From Streptomyces barringtoniae (lineage in GTDB: Bacteria; Actinomycetota; Actinomycetes; Streptomycetales; Streptomycetaceae), in contig NZ_JAJHNP010000007.1 of assembly GCF_020819595.1 (NCBI RefSeq), positions 186,001-250,000 on the forward strand: a stretch of DNA of 64,000 nt. Reading direction: 5' to 3'. Of this stretch, positions 6,801 through 15,000 are shown piece after piece (the first letter of the stretch is position 1; each line of letters starts with the position of its first letter). The position numbers were made by a program, and so were the translations under genes. The notes beneath the pieces were generated by a model. That model had not been told where the DNA came from, made no database searches, and saw only the letters and a list, made by a program, of their open reading frames with translations.

Positions 6801-8747
6801 TCACCTCACGTACGTCGCTGCGGGCAGCTTCTCGATGCGGATCGCCGACGCCTTGAACTCCGCCGTCCCCGCGATCGGGCAGTTGGCCTCGATCGTCAGC
6901 TGGTTGGTGTCCACCTCGTCGGGAAAGTGCATGGTCATGAAGGCCAGCCCGGGCCGCAGCGCGGTGTCGACCCACACCGGCGCCAGCACCGATCCGCGCC
7001 GCGAGACGACCCGCACCTCCTCGCCGACCACGACCCCGTGGCGCTCGGCGTCCTCCGGGCACAGCTCGACGTACTCGCCGCGGCGCAGCGGGGAGGCGAA
7101 ACCGCCGCTCTGCACACCGGTGTTGTACGAGTCCAGGCGCCGCCCGGTGGTCAGCCGGATCGGGTACTCCTCGTCGGTGAGGTCCACCGGCGGATCGTGC
7201 TGCACCAGCCCGAAGGGTGCCGGCACACCCCGCATGTCCGGCTCGGACTCCCACAACCGGCCGTGCAGGTACGTCGGTTCGAGCCGGTCGGTGCTGGGGC
7301 AGGGCCACTGGATGCCCCGGTGCTCCTCCAGCCGCTCGTACGTCATCCCGTAGTGGTCCGGGGACACCGAGCGCAGCTCGTTCCAGACGGCCTCGGCGTC
7401 GGCGTACTTCCAGTCGTGGCCCAGCCGGGCGGCCAGCTCGCAGATGATGTGGATGTCCTCGCGGGCCTCCCCGGGCGGGGTGACCGCACGCCGCACCCGC
7501 TGCACCCGGCGCTCGCTGTTGGTGGTCGTGCCCTCGGTCTCCGCCCACCCGGCGGTCGCCGGCAGCACGACGTCCGCCAGTTCGGCCGTCCTGGTGAGGA
7601 AGATGTCCTGCACGACGAGGAAGTCCAGCGCCTTCAGCCGCCGTACGGCCCGCTCGCTGTCGGCCTCCGACTGCGCCGGGTTCTCCCCGATGCAGTACAC
7701 GGCCCGCAGACTCCCCTCCTCCATCGCCTCGAACATCTCCGTGAGATTCAGCCCGTAGTGCGGCTGGACGACGGTGTCCCAGGCGGACTCGAACTTCAGC
7801 CGGACATCGGGGTCGAGGATGTCCTGGAAGCCGGGCAGCCGGTTGGGGATCGCGCCCATGTCGCCGCCGCCCTGCACGTTGTTCTGCCCGCGCAGCGGCT
7901 GCAGACCCGAGCCGTAGCGGCCGACGTGGCCGGTGAGCAGGGACAGGTTGATCAGCGCGCGGACGTTGTCGGTGCCGTTGTGGTGCTCGGTGATGCCCAG
8001 CGTCCAGCACAGCTGGGCACGCTCGGCGCGGGCGTAGGCGTGCGCCAGCTCCCGTATCGCGCGGGCCGGTACGCCGGTCACCTTCTCGGCGAGCGACAGC
8101 GTCCACGGCTCGACCAGCGCGCGGTACTCCTCGAAGCCGGTGGTCGCCCGCTCGACGAACGTCTCGTTGGCGAGACCGGCCCGGATGATCTCGCGGCCGA
8201 TCGCGTGCGCCATCGGGATGTCCGTGCCCACGTTCAGCCCGAGCCAGCTCTCCGCCCACTCGGCGGTGGAGGTGCGCCGCGGGTCGACCGCGTACATCCG
8301 GGCGCCGTTCCTGATCCCCTTCAGCACGTGCTGGAAGAAGATCGGGTGCGCGAAACGCGCGTTGGACCCCCACATCACGATGACGTCGGTGTGCTCGATC
8401 TCCTCGTACGACGACGTGCCCCCGCCGGAGCCGAACGCCGCCGACAGGCCCGCGACGCTCGGGGCGTGGCAGGTGCGGTTGCAGGAGTCGACGTTGTTGG
8501 TGCCCATGACGACCCGGGCGAACTTCTGGGCCACGTAGTTCATCTCGTTGGTGGCGCGGGCGCAGGAGAACATCCCGAACGCGCCCTTGTTGCGGGCGAG
8601 GCCCCGGGCCGCCCGGTCCAGCGCCTCCTCCCAGCTCGCCTGACGGAACGGTTCGTCGCGGCTGTCCCGGACCAGCGGGTGGGTCAGCCGGGTGTAGGTC
8701 TTCGGTTGCCGTTTCCTCATGCGGCGCTCCTCAGGCATGTTCCTCAT
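6801..8747 (-). CDS. Formate dehydrogenase catalytic (molybdopterin) subunit lacking its N-terminal Fe-S domain
   Basis: About 640 residues of molybdopterin oxidoreductase. The metal ligand is Cys93 in NRTCHAPSVAGLS, followed by His94. This is the place where E. coli FdhF has selenocysteine, so this is a Cys-type formate dehydrogenase. The MGD-binding MWGSNAR, the GQNNVQGGGDMG segment and the C-terminal dinucleotide-binding domain are present. The [4Fe-4S] domain normally in front is missing and is encoded at 4121-4981. Two in-frame starts with identical ribosome sites exist, at 8747 (overlaps the previous stop as ATGA) and 8720, created by a 21-bp duplication. Confidence 0.9.
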   Translation of the reverse strand: MRNMPEERRMRKRQPKTYTRLTHPLVRDSRDEPFRQASWEEALDRAARGLARNKGAFGMFSCARATNEMNYVAQKFARVVMGTNNVDSCNRTCHAPSVAGLSAAFGSGGGTSSYEEIEHTDVIVMWGSNARFAHPIFFQHVLKGIRNGARMYAVDPRRTSTAEWAESWLGLNVGTDIPMAHAIGREIIRAGLANETFVERATTGFEEYRALVEPWTLSLAEKVTGVPARAIRELAHAYARAERAQLCWTLGITEHHNGTDNVRALINLSLLTGHVGRYGSGLQPLRGQNNVQGGGDMGAIPNRLPGFQDILDPDVRLKFESAWDTVVQPHYGLNLTEMFEAMEEGSLRAVYCIGENPAQSEADSERAVRRLKALDFLVVQDIFLTRTAELADVVLPATAGWAETEGTTTNSERRVQRVRRAVTPPGEAREDIHIICELAARLGHDWKYADAEAVWNELRSVSPDHYGMTYERLEEHRGIQWPCPSTDRLEPTYLHGRLWESEPDMRGVPAPFGLVQHDPPVDLTDEEYPIRLTTGRRLDSYNTGVQSGGFASPLRRGEYVELCPEDAERHGVVVGEEVRVVSRRGSVLAPVWVDTALRPGLAFMTMHFPDEVDTNQLTIEANCPIAGTAEFKASAIRIEKLPAATYVR

Positions 8748-8760
8748 GCGGCGCTCCTCA
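8713..8760. repeat. 21-bp direct repeat duplicating a ribosome site and start codon
   Basis: The 21-mer TTCCTCATGCGGCGCTCCTCA occurs at 8713-8733 and 8740-8760, separated by 6 bp. On the minus strand each copy carries GAGGAG, a 6-base spacer and ATGAGGAA. The shift is 27 bp, a multiple of three, so both ATGs are in frame for the formate dehydrogenase gene. The first copy also supplies the end of the PanE-like gene. Confidence 0.9.
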
Positions 8761-9715
8761 GCGCGAGCAGGTCCGAGATGGCGTGCACGGTGCGCAGGGT
8801 GGGCACCTCCACGCCGGTGATCTCCGCGAGTTCGACGACGGCCGCGAGCAGCACGTCCAGCTCCAGCGGCTTGCCGCGCTCCAGGTCCTGGAGGGTGGAG
8901 GTGCGGTGGTCGCCGACGCGTTCGGCGCCCGCGAGCCGGCGTTCGACGGAGACGCCGACCGTGCAGCCGAGGGCCTCGGCGACCGACAGCGTCTCGCGCA
9001 TCATCGTCTCGATGACCCGGCGGGTGCCGCCGTGCAGGCACATCTGCCGCATGGTGGCGCGGGCCAGGGCGCTGATCGGGTTGAACGAGATGTTCCCGAG
9101 CAGCTTGACCCAGATGTCCCCGCGCAGGTCGGTCTCCACCGGGCACTTCAGCCCGCCGGTCCGCATGGCCTCGCTGAGGTCCAGGCAGCGCGCGGAGATG
9201 CTGCGGTCGGGCTCGCCGAGGGAGAACCGGGTGCCTTCCAAATGCCGTACGACGCCGGGTCCTTGGAGTTCGGTGGCCGCGTAGACGACGCAGCCGACGG
9301 CCCGCTCGGGGGCGAGGACGCGGCTGACGGCGCCGTCCGGGTCGACGCTCTCGAGGCGGTGGCCGTCGTAGGGGCCGCCGTGCCGGTGGAAGTACCACCA
9401 GGGGATGCCGTTCTGCGCGGCCACCACCGCGGTGCGCTCGTGCAGCAGCGGTGCGATCAGCGGCCCGCACGCCGCGTACGCGTTGGCCTTCAGGCCGAGG
9501 AAGACGTAGTCCGCCGGGCCGACCTCGCCGGGATCGTCGGTGGCGTGGGGGTGCGCGGTGAAGTCGCCGCGCGGGCTGAGCACGCGCACTCCGTGCTGCC
9601 TCATGGCCGCGAGATGCGGTCCACGGGCGATGAGATGCACATCGGCGCCGGCGCGGTGGAGCGCGGCACCGACGTAGGCGCCGATGGCGCCGGCGCCGAG
9701 AACTGCCACTTTCAC
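8744..9715 (-). CDS. PanE/ApbA-like reductase, possibly oxalyl-CoA reductase
   Basis: A 323-residue 6-phosphogluconate-dehydrogenase-like protein. The Rossmann turn is VLGAGAIGAYVGAAL, and the ketopantoate reductase C-domain signature VKLLGNISFNPISALARATM holds the catalytic Lys. Annotation by similarity would be 2-dehydropantoate 2-reductase. However, it is the first gene of the formate dehydrogenase operon and faces an oxalate/formate antiporter. In Methylobacterium extorquens a PanE-like protein (PanE2) reduces oxalyl-CoA to glyoxylate. By context I favour that or a related 2-oxoacid role over pantothenate synthesis. The stop overlaps the next ATG. Confidence 0.8.
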   Translation of the reverse strand: MKVAVLGAGAIGAYVGAALHRAGADVHLIARGPHLAAMRQHGVRVLSPRGDFTAHPHATDDPGEVGPADYVFLGLKANAYAACGPLIAPLLHERTAVVAAQNGIPWWYFHRHGGPYDGHRLESVDPDGAVSRVLAPERAVGCVVYAATELQGPGVVRHLEGTRFSLGEPDRSISARCLDLSEAMRTGGLKCPVETDLRGDIWVKLLGNISFNPISALARATMRQMCLHGGTRRVIETMMRETLSVAEALGCTVGVSVERRLAGAERVGDHRTSTLQDLERGKPLELDVLLAAVVELAEITGVEVPTLRTVHAISDLLALRSAA

Positions 9716-9804
9716 GGGAGCACTCCGTTCGGTTTGAGGGATACCGCGGAGAGGGGAATCAGGGCCGACGCGAGCACGCTCGTCGGCTGGATGCTGTCGA
9801 CGAA

Positions 9805-9820
9805 ATATTGTCTACAGTAT
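9805..9820. promoter_or_regulatory. Candidate GntR operator between formate dehydrogenase and antiporter operons
   Basis: A near-perfect 16-bp inverted repeat, ATATTGTCTACAGTAT. Its reverse strand contains CTGTAGACA (9809-9817), which is repeated exactly upstream of the GntR gene and in a closely related form upstream of the ThDP decarboxylase. It lies in the 223-bp gap between the divergent PanE-like/formate dehydrogenase operon and the OFA antiporter, and could control both. The regulator is inferred. Confidence 0.6.
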
Positions 9821-9938
9821 GGAATGGTGCTGAGCAAGGGTTCGCGCGCGACCGTTGAGCGCCTCCGGGACACCGTTCACCGCATACGGTCGACCGCGCC
9901 CTTCTCAACTCCCGCCGCCCGCCCTACCGTCCGCGGGC

Positions 9939-11270
9939 ATGAGCCCCCCTCTCGCACCCCCGGGCTGGAGCCGCTGGCTCGTCCCGCCCGCCGCCCTCGC
10001 CGTCCATCTGTCCATCGGGCAGGCCTACGCCTGGAGCGTGTTCAAGCCGCCGCTGGAATCCGCGCTCCATCTCGACGGCACCCAGAGCGCGTTGCCCTTC
10101 CAGCTCGCGATCGTGATGCTCGGCCTGTCCGCCGCGTTCGGCGGCACGCTCGTGGAGCGCAACGGGCCGCGCTGGGCGATGACCGTGGCCCTCGTCTGCT
10201 TCTCCTCCGGCTTCCTGATCTCCGCGCTCGGCGCCCAGACGCAGCAGTACTGGCTGATCGTCCTCGGCTACGGCTTCGTCGGCGGGATCGGCCTCGGCAT
10301 CGGGTACATCTCGCCCGTCTCCACCCTGATCAAGTGGTTCCCGGACCGGCCCGGCATGGCCACCGGCATCGCCATCATGGGCTTCGGCGGCGGCGCCCTG
10401 ATCGCCTCGCCCTGGTCGGCGCAGATGCTCTCCTCCTTCGGCACCGGCCACTCCGGGATCGCCCTCGCGTTCCTGGTGCACGGACTGTCGTACGCCGTCT
10501 TCATGACGCTCGGCGTGTTCCTCGTGCGGGTGCCCCGCGGGGACACGCCCGGCGCGGGTGCGAGCGGGCCGAGCTCCGTCGCCGGTGTGCAGGTGTCCGC
10601 CAACAGCGCGCTGCGCACCCCCCAGTTCTGGTTGCTGTGGGTCGTGCTGTGCACCAACGTGACCGCCGGCATCGGCATCCTGGAGAAGGCCGCCCCGATG
10701 ATCACGGACTTCTTCGCGGACAGCTCCACGCCGGTGTCGGCCTCCGCGGCCGCCGGTTTCGTCGCGCTGCTGTCGGCGGCCAACATGGCCGGCCGGATCG
10801 GCTGGTCGTCCGCCTCCGACCGGATCGGCCGCAAGAACATCTACCGCTGCTACCTCGGCGTCGGCGCCCTGATGTACCTGCTCATCGCCCTGTTCGGGGA
10901 CTCGGCGAAGCCGCTGTTCGTGCTGTGCGCGCTCGTGATCCTCTCCTTCTACGGCGGCGGCTTCGCGACGGTCCCCGCCTATCTGAAGGACCTCTTCGGC
11001 ACCCACCAGGTCGGCGCCATCCACGGCCGGCTGCTCACCGCCTGGTCCACCGCGGGCGTGCTCGGACCGCTGATCGTCAACTGGATCGCGGACCGGCAGA
11101 AGGAGGCCGGGAAGCACGGCCCGGCGCTGTACGGGCTGTCGTTCGGCATCATGATCGGCCTGCTCGTCGTCGGCTTCGTCGCCAACGAACTCGTCCGGCC
11201 CGTCCACACCCGCCACCACATCCCCGCCCAGAGGGAGGCCGCAGATGCCCAGCGCCAGCAGCCCGCCTAG
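9939..11270 (+). CDS. OFA-family MFS transporter (oxalate/formate antiporter type)
   Basis: A 443-residue MFS protein with about 12 membrane segments, starting at MSPPLAPPGWSRWLVPPAAL. The first helix IGQAYAWSVFKPPLE and the loop YISPVSTLIKWFPDRPGMATG are OFA/OxlT family marks. Members exchange oxalate for formate. Its position between formate dehydrogenase and the oxalyl-CoA genes, and facing the candidate operator, supports oxalate uptake coupled to formate export. The last 26 bp overlap the small-subunit gene. Confidence 0.85.
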   Translation: MSPPLAPPGWSRWLVPPAALAVHLSIGQAYAWSVFKPPLESALHLDGTQSALPFQLAIVMLGLSAAFGGTLVERNGPRWAMTVALVCFSSGFLISALGAQTQQYWLIVLGYGFVGGIGLGIGYISPVSTLIKWFPDRPGMATGIAIMGFGGGALIASPWSAQMLSSFGTGHSGIALAFLVHGLSYAVFMTLGVFLVRVPRGDTPGAGASGPSSVAGVQVSANSALRTPQFWLLWVVLCTNVTAGIGILEKAAPMITDFFADSSTPVSASAAAGFVALLSAANMAGRIGWSSASDRIGRKNIYRCYLGVGALMYLLIALFGDSAKPLFVLCALVILSFYGGGFATVPAYLKDLFGTHQVGAIHGRLLTAWSTAGVLGPLIVNWIADRQKEAGKHGPALYGLSFGIMIGLLVVGFVANELVRPVHTRHHIPAQREAADAQRQQPA

Positions 11271-11373
11271 CCGCCGGGGCCTGATCGCCCTCGCCTGGCT
11301 GTGGGTGGGGGCGCCCCTAGCCTACGGGGTGTACGAACTCGTGCAGAAGGCGACGCAGCTGTTCACAGGGTGA
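11245..11373 (+). CDS. MFS transporter small subunit, 42 residues
   Basis: A very short gene in another frame, overlapping the end of the antiporter gene by 26 bp and preceded by GAGGGAGG. The product starts MPSASSPPSRRGLIALAWLW and continues VGAPLAYGVYELVQKATQLF plus TG. It has one membrane helix (about residues 12-30) and a short amphipathic tail. This matches the small single-helix proteins encoded beside OFA-type MFS transporters and called MFS transporter small subunit. It probably binds the antiporter; the function is not known in detail. Confidence 0.8.
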   Translation: MPSASSPPSRRGLIALAWLWVGAPLAYGVYELVQKATQLFTG

Positions 11374-11378
11374 GTGCT

Positions 11379-11422
11379 CGGGCGTCCGAGGGTCTGAGGG
11401 AAGCCGACAACTCGGACGCCCG
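11379..11422 (+). terminator. Hairpin terminator after the antiporter operon
   Basis: Perfect 12-bp arms, CGGGCGTCCGAG and CTCGGACGCCCG, with a 20-base loop. It starts 5 bp after the stop of the small-subunit gene. There is no clear U-tract. Confidence 0.65.
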
Positions 11423-11511
11423 ATTCCTGTGGCTTCACCTGCCGTCGTACCCGTGGGTCACTGATCAGACTGGTGGATCCCGCTACCCACGGCCACGAGG
11501 GGACTTCCGCC

Positions 11512-12459
11512 ATGCACGGCTCGCGCATCGCCGCCATCGGTCACTACCAGCCCGCCCGGGTACTCACCAACGAGGACCTGGCCGGCATGGTCGACACCAG
11601 CGACGAGTGGATCCGCAGCCGGGTCGGCATCCGGAACCGGCACATCGCCGGACCGGACGAGCCGGTCGACGAGCTGGCCGCGCACGCCGCCGCCAAGGCC
11701 CTCGCTGCCGCCGGTCTGACCCCCGGCGACATCGACCTGGTCCTGGTCGCCACCTCCACGGCCATCGACCGTTCCCCGAACACCGCCGCCCGGGTCGCGG
11801 CCCGGCTCGGCATCCCGCAGCCCGCCGCGATGGACGTCAACGTGGTGTGCGCCGGGTTCACCCACGCGCTGGCCACCGCGGACCACACCGTCCGGGCCGG
11901 CGCGGCCGCCCGCGCGCTGGTCATCGGCGCCGACAAGATGTCCGACGTCACCGACTGGAGCGACCGCACCACGTGTGTGCTGGTCGGCGACGGGGCCGGG
12001 GCCGCCGTCGTCGAGGCCTGCCCGCCGGGGGAGGAGCCGGGCATCGGGCCGGTGCTGTGGGGATCGGTGCCGGAGATGGGGCACGCCGTGCGGATCGAGG
12101 GCACCCCGCCGCGGTTCGCGCAGGAGGGGCAGAGCGTCTACCGCTGGGCCACCACTCAGCTTCCGGCCGTCGCCCGCCGCGCCTGCGAACGGGCCGGGGT
12201 GGCCCCCGAGGACCTCGCCGGGGTCGTCCTGCACCAGGCCAACCTGCGCATCATCGAGCCGCTGGCCGAGAAGCTCGGCGCCGTCAACGCCGTGGTCGCC
12301 CGCGATGTCACGGAATCCGGCAACACCTCGGCCGCCAGCATCCCGCTCGCCTTCTCCAAGCTGCTCGAGCGGGGGGCGCTCAGCGCCGGCGATCCGGTGC
12401 TGCTGTTCGGCTTCGGCGGCAACCTGTCCTACGCCGGGCAGGTCGTACGCTGCCCCTGA
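11512..12459 (+). CDS. 3-oxoacyl-ACP synthase III (FabH-like)
   Basis: A 315-residue KASIII protein with the full triad Cys113 (VNVVCAGFTHAL), His241 (VLHQANLRI) and Asn271 (ESGNTSAAS). The N-terminal DTSDEWIRSRVGI(R)NRHIA signature is present. The start is the ATG at 11512 behind GAGGGG. KASIII joins an acyl-CoA with malonyl-ACP. It is not in a fatty-acid operon here; it stands alone between the antiporter and the GntR regulator, so it may be a secondary-metabolism or acyl-transfer variant. The true substrate cannot be read from the sequence. Confidence 0.88.
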   Translation: MHGSRIAAIGHYQPARVLTNEDLAGMVDTSDEWIRSRVGIRNRHIAGPDEPVDELAAHAAAKALAAAGLTPGDIDLVLVATSTAIDRSPNTAARVAARLGIPQPAAMDVNVVCAGFTHALATADHTVRAGAAARALVIGADKMSDVTDWSDRTTCVLVGDGAGAAVVEACPPGEEPGIGPVLWGSVPEMGHAVRIEGTPPRFAQEGQSVYRWATTQLPAVARRACERAGVAPEDLAGVVLHQANLRIIEPLAEKLGAVNAVVARDVTESGNTSAASIPLAFSKLLERGALSAGDPVLLFGFGGNLSYAGQVVRCP

Positions 12460-12500
12460 ACGGCGAAGTGGGCGCAAACAGGTCTGGATTTTGTGCACCG

Positions 12501-12513
12501 TAGACTGTAGACA
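12501..12513 (+). promoter_or_regulatory. Candidate GntR autoregulatory site
   Basis: TAGACTGTAGACA contains the 9-mer CTGTAGACA, an exact match (other strand) to the site at 9809-9817. It lies 65 bp before the GntR start codon, with AAAAGACAATCGATACTG following. Autoregulation by the downstream GntR protein is inferred. Confidence 0.55.
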
Positions 12514-12577
12514 AAAGACAATCGATACTGAGCGTCCAGCGTCCACACAGCCGGACCTGCCCAGGAGGGGGACCGCG

Positions 12578-13255
12578 ATGTTGCCGACCGGACTGCCGCA
12601 GGGGGCGGTGCCCAGGCTGGAACGCCCCGGACCGCTGCGCGAGCGCGTCTACGAGGCACTGCTGGAGCTCATCACCACCCGCGCACTGCAGCCCGGCCAG
12701 CATCTGGTCGAGAGCGAGCTCGCCGGACACCTCGGCGTCTCCCGGCAGCCGGTGCGCGAGGCACTGCAGCGGCTCAACACCGAGGGCTGGGTCGATCTGC
12801 GGCCCGCACAGGGCGCGTTCGTGCACGAGCCGACCGAGGAGGAGGCCGACCAGCTCCTCACCGTCCGCACCCTGCTGGAGGCGGAGGCGGCCCGGCTGGC
12901 CGCCACGCACGCCGGTGCCCCGGGCGTCGGCGCGCTGGAGGAGCTGTGCGCCGAGGGCGAGAAGGCCGTCGCCGCCGACGACGTGGACCGCGCCGTCGCC
13001 CTCAACGCGGCCTTCCACACCAAGATCATGGAACTGGCGGGCAACGCGGTCCTCGCCGAACTCGCCGCCCAGGTCGACCGCCGGGTCCGCTGGTACTACA
13101 CCCCGGTGGCCCGCCAGCGCGGACGCCAGTCCTGGATCGAGCACCGCGAACTGATCACCGCGATCGCCGCCCGCGACGAACAGCGGGCCGCGCAACTGAT
13201 GCGCACCCACACGGAACACACCCGCCGCTCCTACCACGAGCGCAACGGGTCCTGA
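12578..13255 (+). CDS. GntR-family regulator, FadR/FCD type
   Basis: A 225-residue regulator. The N-terminal winged helix is LRERVYEALLELITTRALQPGQHLVESELAGHLGVSRQPVREALQRL. The C-terminal all-helical FCD ligand domain has the metal/acid-binding His pattern (FHTKIMEL, EHRELITAI, HTEHTRRSY). FCD proteins often sense organic acids such as lactate, glycolate or malonate. The strong AGGAGGGGG ribosome site fixes the ATG. A shared 9-mer before this gene, before the formate dehydrogenase/antiporter pair and before the ThDP decarboxylase suggests that it governs the whole oxalate/formate locus. Confidence 0.9.
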   Translation: MLPTGLPQGAVPRLERPGPLRERVYEALLELITTRALQPGQHLVESELAGHLGVSRQPVREALQRLNTEGWVDLRPAQGAFVHEPTEEEADQLLTVRTLLEAEAARLAATHAGAPGVGALEELCAEGEKAVAADDVDRAVALNAAFHTKIMELAGNAVLAELAAQVDRRVRWYYTPVARQRGRQSWIEHRELITAIAARDEQRAAQLMRTHTEHTRRSYHERNGS

Positions 13256-13580
13256 TCGCCAACGCGGCCATCTGCGGCGGGAGTTCACCGCAGACAGGTA
13301 CACGGTCGGCCGTACGGAAGACCGCGTCGCCCGCGCACTGGGCGATGCCGAGCGGGGTCGGCAGGAAGGCGTGGTAGCACGCGTTCATCGCCGGCCGACG
13401 GCCGCCGGTGGGCCCGCGGTGCCCGGAACGAGGTCTCGGCCTGCCTCCACGTCCCGCATGGTCAAGATCCGGGGGATCGCGGGCGCGCCGTCCGGAACCG
13501 GCATGCGGAGATCCCCCTCCGGCGACCGATGAGCGGATCGCAGAGGGGGAACATCCACAGGGCGGCCTTGCCGGCTGCGC
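13256..13580. other. Gene-free stretch after GntR
   Basis: No open frame here has convincing codon bias or similarity. A weak 7-bp hairpin (TCTGCGG/CCGCAGA, 13271-13294) just after the GntR stop may end transcription. The short minus-strand frame near 13265-13388 is not recognisable. Confidence 0.4.
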
Positions 13581-14999
13581 TCAGGACGTCGGCTGTGTCC
13601 TCGGTGTCGTGGCGGTCCGCTCGGTCCGCCCGGTGCTGTCCCCGCCCGGCTGGCGCAGCAGCAGGGCGATCGCCGCCGCCACCATGGACACCCCGCCGGC
13701 CAGCGCGTAGGCGCCGTTGTAGCCCCAGGCGCCGACCACCATGGAGCCGAGGCCGCCGCCGAACAGGCCGCTGACCAGCTTGCCGCTGTAGACGAGGCCG
13801 TAGTTCGTGGCGTTGTAGTTCTCGCCGAAGTAGTCCGGGGTCAGCGCCGCGAACATCGGGTAGAAGGCGCCGCCGCCGAAACCGGAGAGGAAGGCGAAGA
13901 ACAGGAACAGCCACTCGCTCTTTACGTCACCGGCCCAGATGACGCCGAACTGGGCGAGCCCGAGCACCACGATGACGAAGACCAGGGTCGTCTTGCGGCC
14001 CCACCGGTCCGACAGCCACCCGACCGCGGCCCGCCCCACGCCGTTGATGACGGCCATCACGCCCATCGACGACGCCGCGACCAGCGGCCCGAAGCCGATC
14101 TTCTTGGCGAAGTCCACCTGGAAGGAGATCCCGAAGATCGACACCCCGGCGGTCATCACCACGGTGATCCACATCAGCGGCAGCATGCCGGTCCGGACGG
14201 CCTCCATGGGCGTGAACTGCCGTACGGCTGGCGGGTTCTTGGTCAGACTCACGGCGCTGCGGGTGTTCCCCGAGAACGACAGCGGGTCGACGTCGGCCGG
14301 CCACCAGTTCTTCGGCGGGTCCTTGAAGAACCACGCGCACACGGCGACCACGATCAGCACGTAGACCCCGATCAGATCCAGCACCTCGTTGTAATTGCCC
14401 GTGTCGAAGGCGTAGTTGAAGATGAAGATGAACGGCAGCGAGCCGTACGCGAAGCCGCCGTTGACGAAGCCGGTCTTCGCGCCGCGCCGCTCCGGGAACC
14501 ACTTGCCGACCATGTTGATGCAGGTCGCGTAGATCAGCCCGGAGCCGACGCCGCCGACGACACCGAAACCGAGGATCGCCAGGAACACGTCGTCCAGGTG
14601 GGACAGCGCCAGGAAGCCGAGCAGACACATCGCGGAGCCGAGGTACATCGCGCGGCGCGCGGTGAGGATGCCCTTCTCCCGCAGCCAGCCCGCCGGGAAG
14701 GCGATGCCGGCCTGGAAGAACACCCAGACGCTGAGGATCCAGAACGTGTTGCTCTGGGTCCAGCCGTGCGCTGCGGACAGGGTGTCCTCGGCGGAGCCGT
14801 AGGCGTACTCCGAGACGCTGATGGCCATCATCGATATCCACGGCAGGTACACCATGAGCTTGCGCGAGTGGCCGAGTATGTCGCGGTCCGTCTCGCCGAC
14901 GCGGTAGACCCGCCCCCGGGAGTCGGTGACTTCGCGGTACGAGCGGTTCGCCGCGCCGGGATCGGCCGGCGTGTTCCTTGTTGTGGGATCAGCCGTCAT
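13581..14999 (-). CDS. OFA-like MFS transporter, copy B
   Basis: A 472-residue MFS protein. It has a hydrophilic N-terminus of about 50 residues (YREVTDSRGRVYRVGETDRD), 12 predicted helices, the loop CINMVGKWFPERRGAKTG between helices 4 and 5, and a long central loop (FFKDPPKNWWPADVDP). It is related to the OFA (oxalate:formate antiporter) family but distinct from the one at 9939. It sits 1 bp after a paralogue with the same N-terminal motif, so the two are translationally coupled and may form a pair. The substrate is probably a small carboxylate. Confidence 0.82.
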   Translation of the reverse strand: MTADPTTRNTPADPGAANRSYREVTDSRGRVYRVGETDRDILGHSRKLMVYLPWISMMAISVSEYAYGSAEDTLSAAHGWTQSNTFWILSVWVFFQAGIAFPAGWLREKGILTARRAMYLGSAMCLLGFLALSHLDDVFLAILGFGVVGGVGSGLIYATCINMVGKWFPERRGAKTGFVNGGFAYGSLPFIFIFNYAFDTGNYNEVLDLIGVYVLIVVAVCAWFFKDPPKNWWPADVDPLSFSGNTRSAVSLTKNPPAVRQFTPMEAVRTGMLPLMWITVVMTAGVSIFGISFQVDFAKKIGFGPLVAASSMGVMAVINGVGRAAVGWLSDRWGRKTTLVFVIVVLGLAQFGVIWAGDVKSEWLFLFFAFLSGFGGGAFYPMFAALTPDYFGENYNATNYGLVYSGKLVSGLFGGGLGSMVVGAWGYNGAYALAGGVSMVAAAIALLLRQPGGDSTGRTERTATTPRTQPTS

Positions 15000-15000
15000 G

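Noticed and set aside
6796..9284. Long plus- and minus-strand frames of 500-785 codons over formate dehydrogenase
   Set aside because: They shadow the molybdopterin subunit, which shows clear motifs and a good start.
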